In this document: positions 1 to 9,961 of the stretch, piece after piece
How the letters are laid out: every line of letters starts with the position of its first letter
Numbering within the stretch: the first letter of the stretch is position 1
Source: Candidatus Magasanikbacteria bacterium RIFOXYC2_FULL_42_28
Lineage (GTDB): Bacteria; Patescibacteriota; Patescibacteriia; Magasanikbacterales; GWA2-37-8
Assembly: GCA_001784435.1 (NCBI GenBank)
Contig: MFQZ01000002.1
Span: 76,502-112,349 of the forward strand
Direction: 5' to 3'
DNA: 35,848 bases
The notes under the pieces: generated by a model
What the model was told of the DNA's origin: nothing
Seen by the model: the letters and a program-made list of their open reading frames with translations, nothing else
The model's database searches: none
Program-made: the position numbers and the translations under genes

Positions 1-715
1 TAATGTAACAAAGCGAGGTGCGGAATGACTCATCACCATAAACCACTAAATTTTTACCGGAAATGGCATCTAAAATAAAATCCGGTATCATCAGTCCCTG
101 GCGCAACATCATTTTGGGGCCATAAGTGGTAAACACGCGCGCGATTTTCGCGTCAATCCCCTGGGTTTGCCGATAGGTGGCCACGCAGGTTTCGCCAAAT
201 CGCTTGCCCTCGTCATAACAGGCGCGCGGTGATAATTGATTAACCTGGCCCAAATGAGATTCGTTAAATAGTTGACTTTCACTAGTCGTATCACCATATA
301 CTACCGCAGACGAAGCATAAACATATTTGGCATGATGGCGTTCGGCCAAATCTAAAGTATTTAACATCGCCAAAGAATTGGCGTGCAATGATTTCATTTT
401 TAAATTTTCAAAATCCTTGGGACTGGTGGGACAAGCCAGATGATAAATTTCCTGCACGCCCTGAAATTTTACTTGAAATTTATCCAATTCCGGCAATTTT
501 TCCAAATCCAACGGTGTGTTGATATCGTGGCGAACAAATTCAAAATCCGGATATTGCAGAAGGTGTTTAATATTGTCGGGATGTGAATTAGAAAAATCAT
601 CCACGCAAATCACATTGGCTTCTTTTAAAAGCCGTTCACACAGATGCGAGCCGATAAAACCGGCGCCACCGGTAACCAGTACGTTTTTTTTGCTAAAAAT
701 TTGTTTAGTGGACAT
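1..715 (-). CDS. NAD-dependent epimerase/dehydratase (UDP-glucuronate decarboxylase/dTDP-glucose dehydratase-like), C-terminus cut by window edge
   Basis: Manual minus-strand translation from ATG at 715: MSTKQIFSKKNVLVTGGAGFIGSHLCERLLKEANVICVDDFSNSHPDNI...; Rossmann GGAGFIGSHL motif; open to window start; absent from the ORF track because it is truncated. Confidence 0.9.
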   Translation of the reverse strand, partial: MSTKQIFSKKNVLVTGGAGFIGSHLCERLLKEANVICVDDFSNSHPDNIKHLLQYPDFEFVRHDINTPLDLEKLPELDKFQVKFQGVQEIYHLACPTSPKDFENLKMKSLHANSLAMLNTLDLAERHHAKYVYASSAVVYGDTTSESQLFNESHLGQVNQLSPRACYDEGKRFGETCVATYRQTQGIDAKIARVFTTYGPKMMLRQGLMIPDFILDAISGKNLVVYGDESFRTSLCYI

Positions 716-768
716 AAAATTATATCAATAGTCACAATACTATTATTATACACCAAAAACGATATCAA

Positions 769-2679
769 TCAAAACTTCCCTTCGAACAATAGCCCGGCGT
801 GACCGTCATAAAAACGATAAGTGCCGGCTCCGGTAGCATAAACAAAAAATGCCGGTCGGTCGCGATATAATCCGGGGACAGTGATATAGGCAGACGAATC
901 AGTCGGCAAAATTTGTATATCGGACCGGATAGAAGCCGTATCAATGATTTTCCACTCATTTACCTTGCCTTTTTTTAACACTGCCGATATTTGTGGATCA
1001 ACTTCTCCCCAAAAATACCCCAGACGCAAATCGACTAAACTATCATAGCCGTTCCAAACACCGGTTTTTATTTTTTGATTGGCGTTATCGTACAACTGCC
1101 ATTCTAATTTTGATTTTCCGATTGAAATCGCGGTCGCTAAATATCCATCTTTGGTTTCAGCGTCAAAATTCACTAAATTTTTGATTTCCAATTCACGAAT
1201 TTTTTCTCCGGATAAATTATAATCAACCAAATATGATGTTTTTGTTTTAGAATTTAAATATTCCACGGTCAAATTGGACGCGCGCCAAACGATTTTTTTG
1301 GCAACGGCTACGGGATCGGAAATTGATGATAGCGCTATTTCTTTTAATTTTCGGCCTTCGCCGTCAAAAAATCGGACATAATTATATTTGTCGCGCCCGA
1401 GTAGCAAAGCCAGATACTCACGCCCGCCCGGACGATTTCCCAGTCGAGCCATATCTAATATCCGCGCGTCCCAAATATTCCCCAAAATCCGGCTTTTACC
1501 GTCGCTTAGATCAAATCGTCCTAATTCATTTTTATCTTCGCCAAAAATAAAAAACAGACGCGACAAATCAACACCGCGATAAGAAACTTCTTTGACGGCA
1601 CGCGCCATTGCCGCCCCAATATTAACGCGTCCGGCGCCAAGCATGCCGCCATAAGTCGGATTATTACTGTCAACATTATCAGCCGTGGATTTTAAAATAG
1701 AAATAATTTTATCCGGCCTCCACTCGGGGTGCGCAGATTTTAACAAAGCGGCCGCGCCGGCCACAATCGGCGCCGCAAAAGAAGTGCCATCCCACGGCCC
1801 GCCAAAACTATTGGCATAACCATAAGAAGGGGCATAACGCTCGGTGCTGTAAACTCCACTCCCCGGAGCAAGCAAATCAACACAGGCCCCGTAATCACTA
1901 AAACTCGCCAATTTATCGGGGGTACTGCTTGATAATCCACCCACGCCCAAAATCCAACTTTTGGCATCATTTAAATCATAACAAACCGGATAGTTGGGAT
2001 TTTTTCCTAAATCAATATGCCGATTACCGGCCGAAGCCACTATCACCACTCCTTGCTCATAAGCCAAACGCAAGGCCCGCTGTAATCCAACATCCGAATA
2101 CGCGCTCACCATACTCATACTAATAACATCCGCGCCGTTGTTGACAGCGTATAAAATCGCTTCGGCCACATCAGACATTAAACCATACCCGTCGCTACGC
2201 ACGGCGCGCAGTGGCATAATTGACACTTGCCAATTAACACCCGCGCCATCGCGATTATTATTCCCCACCGCCCCGATTAAACCGGCGGCCACAGTGCCAT
2301 GACGCACCGCCTCCGGTTCGTCGTCGGCATTAAACACCGAAGTGCGCGCGTCATTGTTATTTTCAATAAAATTCCAGCCATTGATATCATCAACATAACC
2401 ATTGCGATCATCATCAGCGTTATTGCCGGGGACTTCAAATTGATTTATCCAAATATTACCGGCTAAATCCGGATGCCAGCTGTCCACACCGGTATCAATT
2501 ATCGCCACTACCGCCGTTTTACTACCGGTAGTAATATCCCAAGCCATCGGCGCGTTAACGCTCGCCCACATATTTTCTTGTTGGCTATACTGACTATCGT
2601 TAGGGATTATGGCCGAAACCGGAAAAACCGAACCAAACAAAAAAATAGCCACGGTTACCGTCAATATTGATTTTTTCAT
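769..2679 (-). CDS. Secreted S8 family (subtilisin-like) serine peptidase with C-terminal extension
   Basis: 636 aa; signal peptide; catalytic motifs AIIDTGVDSWHPDL (Asp), HGTVAAGLIGA (His), GTSFAAPIVAGAAALL (Ser). Confidence 0.93.
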   Translation of the reverse strand: MKKSILTVTVAIFLFGSVFPVSAIIPNDSQYSQQENMWASVNAPMAWDITTGSKTAVVAIIDTGVDSWHPDLAGNIWINQFEVPGNNADDDRNGYVDDINGWNFIENNNDARTSVFNADDEPEAVRHGTVAAGLIGAVGNNNRDGAGVNWQVSIMPLRAVRSDGYGLMSDVAEAILYAVNNGADVISMSMVSAYSDVGLQRALRLAYEQGVVIVASAGNRHIDLGKNPNYPVCYDLNDAKSWILGVGGLSSSTPDKLASFSDYGACVDLLAPGSGVYSTERYAPSYGYANSFGGPWDGTSFAAPIVAGAAALLKSAHPEWRPDKIISILKSTADNVDSNNPTYGGMLGAGRVNIGAAMARAVKEVSYRGVDLSRLFFIFGEDKNELGRFDLSDGKSRILGNIWDARILDMARLGNRPGGREYLALLLGRDKYNYVRFFDGEGRKLKEIALSSISDPVAVAKKIVWRASNLTVEYLNSKTKTSYLVDYNLSGEKIRELEIKNLVNFDAETKDGYLATAISIGKSKLEWQLYDNANQKIKTGVWNGYDSLVDLRLGYFWGEVDPQISAVLKKGKVNEWKIIDTASIRSDIQILPTDSSAYITVPGLYRDRPAFFVYATGAGTYRFYDGHAGLLFEGKF

Positions 2680-2685
2680 GACAAA

Positions 2686-4092
2686 GTGATAGGATTAAAG
2701 TATAGAATCATTATAGCAAAATTAATGTATAGATTCAAGCAGTTAACTTTAATCGGTGGTGATTTGGTCTGTTTATATACCGGCCTGCTTTTGGCGCTCA
2801 TAATCAGAGGCGGTTCAAATTTCGTTAGCAACCAAGCGGCCGGTTTAATTAGCCCCATGACCGCGCTATTTTTAGTAGCGCTTGTGATAATGTTTATTAC
2901 CGGTCTTTATGATCTCACCCGTTTAAAACCAAGAAAAACACTTTATCAAAAAATGATAATTGCGGGAGGGGTGTGGGCAATAATAGCGGTTTTAACATTT
3001 TATTTATTTGCCGATAAGGTAGCCGGCACGCCTAAAACAATTTTGGCTTTAACTACCATAATCAGTTTTGGTTTGGCAACCGCTTGGCGCGTTTTATACG
3101 ATACCCTGCTGTCAGCCACGCTTTGGCAATCTACCATTATTTTCGCCGGCATCACCGCGGAAACATTGGAATTATGCCGACTATTAAATAGCCGTCCGGA
3201 AATCGGCTATCGCGTTAGCGGTATTATTGATAAAAATATTTTACCCTCGGAGTTAGCGCAGATAAAACAATACCCCAACAGCGCGGATTTGCCGGATAAA
3301 TTAGCCAACACCGTGGTAGTGTCGCCCCAATTTGAAAATGACACGGAATTAACAAAAAAATTATACCATAATTTATCTTCGCATTTACAAGTGGAACGAT
3401 TGGATAATTTTTATGAAAAAACCATGAAACGGGTGCCACCGTTTGCTTTATCAGAAACCTGGTTTTTAACAAATTTAACTGAACAGAATAAAAAGGTCTA
3501 TGATCGCGGACGATTGCTGTTTGATTATCTGGGGGCAATTTTAATGGCCTTAATTTTTATAGCCACCTTTCCCGTGGTGGCCATTATGACAAAATTAACC
3601 TCAACCGGACCGATATTTTTTAAACAAATTAGAACCGGACGAAACGGACATGAATTTGAAGTAATAAAATACCGCACGATGAAAGTGTTGGGGGCAAACG
3701 GTAGCGCCGAAGTGGGCGGACCGCAATTTGCGAGCGTTAAAGACGAACGCATTACCGGTTTTGGTAAATTTTTGCGTCGCACGCGTTTGGACGAACTGCC
3801 CCAATTTTGGAATATTTTAAAAAACGAAATGGCTTTTATCGGGCCTCGCCCCGAACGGCCGGAATTTGTTAAACAATTAACGGAAAAAATGCCCTACTAC
3901 GCCGTCCGGCATTTAATCAAACCCGGGCTGACCGGCTGGGCGCAATTACAACACAATTACTACGGCACTTTGGACGAAAACTTGCGCAAATTAGAATACG
4001 ATTTATATTATATAAAAAATCGCGGGGCGTTACTTGACCTCGCGATTGTGTTGCGAACGGTGAATGTTATTTTGGGGATGCGGGGGCGATAA
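2686..4092 (+). CDS. Exopolysaccharide biosynthesis polyprenyl glycosylphosphotransferase (bacterial sugar transferase)
   Basis: 468 aa; N-terminal TM helices and C-terminal sugar transferase domain: GPIFFKQIRTGRNGHEFEVIKYRTM, RRTRLDELPQFWNILKNEMAFIGPRPERPEF, KPGLTGWAQL. Confidence 0.92.
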   Translation: MIGLKYRIIIAKLMYRFKQLTLIGGDLVCLYTGLLLALIIRGGSNFVSNQAAGLISPMTALFLVALVIMFITGLYDLTRLKPRKTLYQKMIIAGGVWAIIAVLTFYLFADKVAGTPKTILALTTIISFGLATAWRVLYDTLLSATLWQSTIIFAGITAETLELCRLLNSRPEIGYRVSGIIDKNILPSELAQIKQYPNSADLPDKLANTVVVSPQFENDTELTKKLYHNLSSHLQVERLDNFYEKTMKRVPPFALSETWFLTNLTEQNKKVYDRGRLLFDYLGAILMALIFIATFPVVAIMTKLTSTGPIFFKQIRTGRNGHEFEVIKYRTMKVLGANGSAEVGGPQFASVKDERITGFGKFLRRTRLDELPQFWNILKNEMAFIGPRPERPEFVKQLTEKMPYYAVRHLIKPGLTGWAQLQHNYYGTLDENLRKLEYDLYYIKNRGALLDLAIVLRTVNVILGMRGR

Positions 4093-5707
4093 GGCCGGCT
4101 TTCACCAACCCCAAAAACAACGGGTGCGGACGCGTCGGACGCGACTTAAATTCCGGGTGAAATTGGACGCCGACAAAAAACGGATGGTCTTGTAATTCCA
4201 CAATTTCCACCAAATTGGTCTCTTTGTTTATACCCACACATTCGAGCCCGGCCAGTTCAATTTGGGAACGATAGTCATTGTTAAATTCATAACGATGGCG
4301 ATGGCGTTCGCTAATTTTTTTCGCGCCATATAATTTGGCCATCTTACTCCCCTCTTTTAAATTGCAATCATACGCCCCCAAACGCATTGTGCCACCATAA
4401 CGATTTTTACTGACATTTTTGGCTTGCGTTGGGTTGATGTGGATAATGGGATCGGTGGTTTTGGCATTACATTCAACCGTATGCGCGTCAGCCAAATTCA
4501 AAACATTTCTGGCAAATTCCACGGTGGCGAGTTGCATGCCGTAACATAACCCCAAATACGGCAGGTTATTTTCCCGCGCGTATTTAATCGCCAGAATTAT
4601 CCCCTCAATGCCCCGCGTGCCAAATCCGCCCGGGACGATTAAAGCGTCATAATTTTTTAATTTTTTAATTTGGTTGGTATCTTTTTCAAAATCTTCCGAA
4701 TCAAGCCAAGTCATCTCGGCTTCGGCCCCCTGCCACCAAGCGGCGTGTTTAACCGCCTGAATAACGGAGATATAGGAATCGGATAAAGTGTAAGCGCCGG
4801 TCGCGAAATATTTACCAACGACCGCGATTTTAACCGGTTTTTTATTTGCCTTGGCTTTATTTAAAAATTTATCCCACTCATTGTTTTTTTTGACCGCGCC
4901 TAATTTAAATTTCAACTTCTGCGCGAGCAACTGGCCAAAATTTTGTTTTTCCAAAACTACCGGAATGGTATAGATACTTTCCACGTCCGGCGCGGAAATG
5001 ATATCTTCGGGCTTCATCCAACAAAATAACGCTAATTTTTCTTTACGCGGTTTGTCCAATTCATATTTACCGCGCGCCACGATAAAATCGGCCTGCAAAC
5101 CGGAATTATTAAGCGTGCGCGCCGCGTGTTGAGTGGGCTTGGTTTTCATTTCCCCCAAATGCGACGGCACCGGCATATAACCGACGAGTACGATAGCAAC
5201 ATCATCGGGGTTATCTAATTTCATCATCCGTGCCGCTTCCAAATATAAAATATTTTCGTATTCACCAACTGTGCCACCTACTTCCACCACCATAATTTCG
5301 GCCTTGGTATTTTCGGCCGCCTTTTTAATCCGGTCAATTACTTCAAACGGAATGTGTGGCACCACTTGCACGCATTTACCTTTGTAGCCCATAGAGCGTT
5401 CTCTTTCAATCACACTCAAATACACTCGGCCGGTAGTCATGTAATTGCTGGAATATAAATCCGTATCTAAAAATCTTTCATAGTTGCCCATATCCTGATC
5501 GGTCTCGTCGCCGTCTTCGGTAACAAATACTTCACCGTGCTCTAATGGGTTCATCGTGCCAGCGTCCACATTGATGTATGGGTCAATTTTTATGGCCGAA
5601 ACCTTATAGCCATAGTTTTTAAAAATTCGGCCGATGCTAGCTGTCGTAACGCCTTTACCAACGCCAGACAGTACACCGCCGATTACGAAAATATATTTTG
5701 TATTCAT
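4067..5707 (-). CDS. pyrG: CTP synthase
   Basis: 546 aa; MNTKYIFVIGGVLSGVGKGVTTASIG, DPYINVDAGTMNPLEHGEVFVTEDGDETDQDMGNYERF, GATase motif GLCYGMQLATVEFARN, VGVQFHPEFKSRP. Confidence 0.97.
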   Translation of the reverse strand: MNTKYIFVIGGVLSGVGKGVTTASIGRIFKNYGYKVSAIKIDPYINVDAGTMNPLEHGEVFVTEDGDETDQDMGNYERFLDTDLYSSNYMTTGRVYLSVIERERSMGYKGKCVQVVPHIPFEVIDRIKKAAENTKAEIMVVEVGGTVGEYENILYLEAARMMKLDNPDDVAIVLVGYMPVPSHLGEMKTKPTQHAARTLNNSGLQADFIVARGKYELDKPRKEKLALFCWMKPEDIISAPDVESIYTIPVVLEKQNFGQLLAQKLKFKLGAVKKNNEWDKFLNKAKANKKPVKIAVVGKYFATGAYTLSDSYISVIQAVKHAAWWQGAEAEMTWLDSEDFEKDTNQIKKLKNYDALIVPGGFGTRGIEGIILAIKYARENNLPYLGLCYGMQLATVEFARNVLNLADAHTVECNAKTTDPIIHINPTQAKNVSKNRYGGTMRLGAYDCNLKEGSKMAKLYGAKKISERHRHRYEFNNDYRSQIELAGLECVGINKETNLVEIVELQDHPFFVGVQFHPEFKSRPTRPHPLFLGLVKAGLIAPASPK

Positions 5708-5793
5708 AGAACCACGAATTTTATTTCACCCTGCGGGTGACCACCCGAAGGGGCGGCGCAAATCCACACGAATGTGAGTGTTGATTAATTAAA

Positions 5794-5832
5794 AATAAAA
5801 AATCCGTCCCGACTCAATCGGGACGGGCTTGA
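5794..5832 (-). terminator. Rho-independent-like terminator downstream of rplI
   Basis: CCGTCCCGA-ctcaa-TCGGGACGG stem flanked by A-rich (minus-strand T) tract. Confidence 0.75.
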
Positions 5833-5835
5833 TTT

Positions 5836-6273
5836 TTAGGTAGAGACGATTACAGTAACCGTTGCTTCCAGCCCATGGCTCAACTTAATTTTGACGACAT
5901 ACTCCCCCGCTTCTTTAATTGGTGGGACTTTAATTTGTTCACGCAGAATCGTATAGCCCAATCTTTTCAGCTCACTGATAATTTTGGTGGCGCTAACCGC
6001 GGCATACAACTGCCCTTTCTCGCTCGCTTTTTCTTTTAATTCTAAAACCAAACCATCTAACCTTTCCGCTAAATTTTGAGCGGTCTGTAATTCGCGCTCG
6101 GCGTCTTTGGTCTGTTTTTTCTTATGCGCGGTCAAATCAGCCAAACTGGCCTGGGTCGCTTGTACGGCCAAATGACGGGGAAACAAAAAATTGCGAGCAT
6201 AACCATCGGCCACGTCTTTAACTTGGTCAATATCACCCACTCCCGGAATTTTTTGTAATAAAATGACTTTCAT
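5836..6273 (-). CDS. rplI: 50S ribosomal protein L9
   Basis: 145 aa; MKVILLQKIPGVGDIDQVKDVADGYARNFLFPRHLAVQAT; AGGG SD-like upstream. Confidence 0.95.
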   Translation of the reverse strand: MKVILLQKIPGVGDIDQVKDVADGYARNFLFPRHLAVQATQASLADLTAHKKKQTKDAERELQTAQNLAERLDGLVLELKEKASEKGQLYAAVSATKIISELKRLGYTILREQIKVPPIKEAGEYVVKIKLSHGLEATVTVIVST

Positions 6274-6280
6274 AACACCC

Positions 6281-6309
6281 TTGATTTATACTGAATTCTA
6301 TGCTATAAT
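6281..6309 (+). promoter_or_regulatory. Predicted sigma70-type promoter of era
   Basis: TTGATT-N17-TATAAT 38 nt upstream of the ATG. Confidence 0.6.
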
Positions 6310-6346
6310 TATACCATAATTTACTGAAAAGTGGCAAGTCCATATT

Positions 6347-7225
6347 ATGACCGAAGAAAAAACAACAACTAAAGAATTTAAAAGCGGATTTGTCACCCTT
6401 GTCGGCCGTTCCAACACCGGCAAATCCACTTTATTAAATTCTTTAATTGGGACCAAAGTCGCAGCGGTATCACACCGCCCCCAAACCACCCGCCATATTA
6501 TTCATGGCGTGCTTAATTATCCCGAAGCCCAGGCCGTGTTTGTGGATACCCCGGGAGTTTTACGCGACCACCACAACAACCTGTCCGGTAAATTAGAAGA
6601 AAAAGTAAAAGAAGCGATTGCCGACATTGACATCATTGTCTATGTGGTTGACCCGGTTAAAGCCATCGGCGCCGAAGAAAGATACATTCAATCAATTTTG
6701 CGCAAGTTGGATATTCCTAAAATTTTAGTAATTAACAAAAGCGATTTACCGACAGAGGAAAAAGAATTTTTGGATGATTATAAAAATTTAGGTGAGGAAT
6801 TTACGGCAGTGTTTGAATTGTCCGCTATCTTTAATCGTCATGTGGAACCGTTACGTCAAAAGGTCTTGGAATTATTACCCGCCGGCGAGGCAATTTATCC
6901 ACCTGACCAAATCACGAATATCAACCGCGAATTTTGGATAGCCGAAGTGGTACGTGAAAAAATATTTTTGGCTCTACGCCAAGAAGTGCCATATTCCACC
7001 CATGTGGAAACAACGGAAATTGAAGAAAAGCCGGAGATGTGGGTGATAAAATCCACAGTGTTTACCTCGGACTCACGTTACAAAAAAATGATTATCGGCG
7101 CTGGTGGCCGAGCGATCAAAGAAATCGGCATTGCCGCGCGCAAAGAACTAGAAGGCGCGTTAAATAAAAAAGTGTTTTTGGAATTGGAAGTGGAGACGGA
7201 TAGAAGGTGGGAGGAGAGGATTTGA
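6347..7225 (+). CDS. era: GTPase Era
   Basis: 292 aa; GRSNTGKSTLLNSL, DTPGV, NKSD, C-terminal KH domain with IIGAGGRAIKEIGIAARKELE. Confidence 0.95.
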   Translation: MTEEKTTTKEFKSGFVTLVGRSNTGKSTLLNSLIGTKVAAVSHRPQTTRHIIHGVLNYPEAQAVFVDTPGVLRDHHNNLSGKLEEKVKEAIADIDIIVYVVDPVKAIGAEERYIQSILRKLDIPKILVINKSDLPTEEKEFLDDYKNLGEEFTAVFELSAIFNRHVEPLRQKVLELLPAGEAIYPPDQITNINREFWIAEVVREKIFLALRQEVPYSTHVETTEIEEKPEMWVIKSTVFTSDSRYKKMIIGAGGRAIKEIGIAARKELEGALNKKVFLELEVETDRRWEERI

Positions 7226-7234
7226 GCGAAATGT

Positions 7235-7312
7235 CAAATTTCCAATTTCCAATTTCAAATTTTAATATTTGAATTTTGGATTTGATTTGACATTGGAAAT
7301 TTGAATTTTGTA
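7235..7312. repeat. Intergenic AT-rich period-7 repeat with opposing half
   Basis: AATTTCC AATTTCC AATTTCA AATTTTA ATATTTG AATTTTG GATTTGA followed by opposite-oriented GGAAATT... Confidence 0.75.
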
Positions 7313-7319
7313 ATTAAAT

Positions 7320-7350
7320 ATAAAAACATCCGCGACAACGGATGTTTTAA
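7320..7350 (-). terminator. Terminator of S41 peptidase gene
   Basis: AAAACATCCG-cgacaa-CGGATGTTTT. Confidence 0.7.
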
Positions 7351-7361
7351 AATATTTAAAA

Positions 7362-8597
7362 TTACTTCAGCAGCTCCATCGCCTTATTTAACATCACATC
7401 CTCGCCAATCTTTTCCTTATCATATTCTTCTATTACTTCCACTTCCGGCAATATCCCCTGTTCGTTAATATTTTTGCCTTTGGGCGTGTACCACTCAGCC
7501 ACGGTTAATTTCAGGGCGGAATTGTCCGAAAACACTTCAAAATCCTGCACCGAACCTTTACCATAAGTTTTCTCGCCCATAATAGTCGCCAAGCCATAAT
7601 CTTGTAACGCGCCGGCGACAATTTCGGAAGCTGAAGCCGATCCGCCGTTCACGAGTACCACGGTTTTTAATCCGTTCAAACGATGCGCCCCTTCGGAATA
7701 ATGAATATTTTCTCGGCCATCACTGAATTTTTCACTAACTACCGCGCCGTCCGCCACCCATTCGCTCGCCATTTCAATGGCCGCGTCCAAATACCCGCCC
7801 GGATTATTGCGCAAGTCCAAAATAACTTTTTTTAAGCCGTCTTTTTGAATTTTTTTAATTGATTGATTAAGTTGCGAGGTGGTATCTTCGTCAAATTGCA
7901 TCACGCGCAAATACGCGACATCATTCTTTTTCTCATAAAGTATCGCCGGAACATTTATAGTCGCACGGATAATTTTTATTTCCTCGGCTTTTTTAAAGCC
8001 ATTGTGCGCAATCAAGAGCATCACCTCGGTACCGGCTTCACCACGAATTTTCATCACGGCCGTAAATGTATCCATCCCATAGGTATCAACATTATCAATG
8101 CCTAAAATTTTATCACCGGCGCGCAGTCCCGCTAATTCAGCCGGCGAACCGGGCAAAGGTGCCACTACCACGAGCTGCTCTTCTTTAACCCCGATTTCCG
8201 CCCCAATACCAGAAAATTCGCCGGTCAAACTTTTGGCAAATTCACCGGCCATTTGTGGAGGCATATATATTGAATAGGGATCGCCCAAGGATGCTACCAT
8301 ACCGGTGATGGCGCCATAAAACATATTGGTTTCATCAGCCGGCTGTTTGACATATTTTTGTTTTACTTTGTCCCAAACATTCCAAAATTCATTAAAATCA
8401 ACACTATCGGACTTGTTTAAAGCGCGATTTAAATTTATAACTTTGGCAATATCAATATTGCCGTCAGCGCTCACGGTCTGTTTTTTAATTAAGGCATTTT
8501 GACCAACTACATAACCAACACCAAAAATAATCAAGCCGATAATAATAGAAGCGAAAAATCCCACCCGATGTTTTTTTTGAGGTTCATCAATGCTCAT
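7362..8597 (-). CDS. S41 family C-terminal processing peptidase (CtpA-like), PDZ domain
   Basis: 411 aa; N-terminal TM, PDZ (LPGSPAELAGLRAGDKILGIDN), catalytic GGSASASEIVAGALQDYGLATIMGEKTYGKGSVQ. Confidence 0.94.
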   Translation of the reverse strand: MSIDEPQKKHRVGFFASIIIGLIIFGVGYVVGQNALIKKQTVSADGNIDIAKVINLNRALNKSDSVDFNEFWNVWDKVKQKYVKQPADETNMFYGAITGMVASLGDPYSIYMPPQMAGEFAKSLTGEFSGIGAEIGVKEEQLVVVAPLPGSPAELAGLRAGDKILGIDNVDTYGMDTFTAVMKIRGEAGTEVMLLIAHNGFKKAEEIKIIRATINVPAILYEKKNDVAYLRVMQFDEDTTSQLNQSIKKIQKDGLKKVILDLRNNPGGYLDAAIEMASEWVADGAVVSEKFSDGRENIHYSEGAHRLNGLKTVVLVNGGSASASEIVAGALQDYGLATIMGEKTYGKGSVQDFEVFSDNSALKLTVAEWYTPKGKNINEQGILPEVEVIEEYDKEKIGEDVMLNKAMELLK

Positions 8598-8602
8598 AAA
8601 AA

Positions 8603-9901
8603 TTATTTTGCTATTTTTATGTCAGCGCCGACCGAATTCAACACCGCGTACAAATTTTCATAACCGCGGTCAATTTCATAAATATTGCGCAAAATTGATT
8701 GGCCCTTGGCGCCGAGCATACAAATCAAAACATTCACGGCCGGTCGGAGCGCCGGTGGAGCGATAATTTCATTCGGTCGGAATTCACTTGGCCCTTCCAC
8801 CCAAATGCGATGCGGATCAAGCAAAGTAACATTAACGCCTAATTTTTGTAGTTCCAACACATACACCGCCCGATTTTCATAGGCCCAATCATGCACGAGC
8901 GTTCGCCCTTCGGCTCGCGCCAAAATCGGCACAAACAACGGCAAATTGTCAATATTTAATCCCGGAAACGGTCGGCCTTCAATTTTATCAGGCAACGCTA
9001 TTAATTTGCTCGGAAAAATTTCAATATCTCCTAATTTAAAAAATCCATTAGCGCTGGTCCGCTCATTTTTTATTTTAAATTTTTGCCCCATTACTTCTAG
9101 TTTACACAATTCCAGTTCCAGATATTCTAACGGACAATTTTTGATAGTTAAACGCGAGCCGGTAACAATCGCCGCTGACATTAAAGTCATGGACGCGATC
9201 GGGTCTGGCATAATGGCATATTCCACCGTGCTTTTAAGGGGCTTACTACCATTAATATATAATGTAGTTGTGCCGACGCCGATAATATCTGCGCCCGCTG
9301 ATTTTAAAAAACCACACAAATCCGCGACCATATAATTGGCCGAAGCCATTTTGATAACTGTTTTGCCTTTGGCCGCTACCGCCGCCATAATGGCATTTTC
9401 GGTGGGTGTGTCACCAGATTCGTACATTATCACCTTACCGCCAACGAGCTTAGACGCGTCCACCTCGTAATATTCTGGTCGCGATTCAATTTTCAATCCT
9501 AATTTTTCCAGAGCAAAAATATGGGGCCGCACCGTGCGATTGCCTAATTTACAACCGCCGGATTTTGGCAAATGGTATTTTTTCAATCGTCCGGCCAAAG
9601 CACCGAGCAAAAGCAAGGATGAACGCGTTTTGTTAACGGCATTTTTATCTATTTTAGATAATTGAATTGGTCCGGACGCGTCCACAATTAATTGCCTACC
9701 ACTACCGGAAAATTTCACGCCAATGCTTTTTAATAATTCTACGATCCGATTTACTTCTTCAATTTGGGGCACATCGTTCAAAACAACTTTCCCTTTAACC
9801 AAAAGCGTGGCGCATAAAATCGCCACTGCTGAATTCTTAGCGGTTTGAGTTACCACTTCGCCTGATAATTTTTTCCCGCCATTAATAATCAAATAAGACA
9901 T
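8603..9901 (-). CDS. murA: UDP-N-acetylglucosamine 1-carboxyvinyltransferase
   Basis: MSYLIINGGKKLSGEVVTQTAKNSAVAILCATLL; start probably internal Met at 9901 (ORF opens at 9919). Confidence 0.93.
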   Translation of the reverse strand: MSYLIINGGKKLSGEVVTQTAKNSAVAILCATLLVKGKVVLNDVPQIEEVNRIVELLKSIGVKFSGSGRQLIVDASGPIQLSKIDKNAVNKTRSSLLLLGALAGRLKKYHLPKSGGCKLGNRTVRPHIFALEKLGLKIESRPEYYEVDASKLVGGKVIMYESGDTPTENAIMAAVAAKGKTVIKMASANYMVADLCGFLKSAGADIIGVGTTTLYINGSKPLKSTVEYAIMPDPIASMTLMSAAIVTGSRLTIKNCPLEYLELELCKLEVMGQKFKIKNERTSANGFFKLGDIEIFPSKLIALPDKIEGRPFPGLNIDNLPLFVPILARAEGRTLVHDWAYENRAVYVLELQKLGVNVTLLDPHRIWVEGPSEFRPNEIIAPPALRPAVNVLICMLGAKGQSILRNIYEIDRGYENLYAVLNSVGADIKIAK

Positions 9902-9961
9902 ATCTTTACTAATAATCAAATTTAGTATAATATATCACTAAATTGCCAATAAGTCAAAAAC

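Noticed and set aside
3224-3804. Minus-strand ORFs antisense to the sugar transferase gene
   Set aside because: No domains, overlap a confident CDS.
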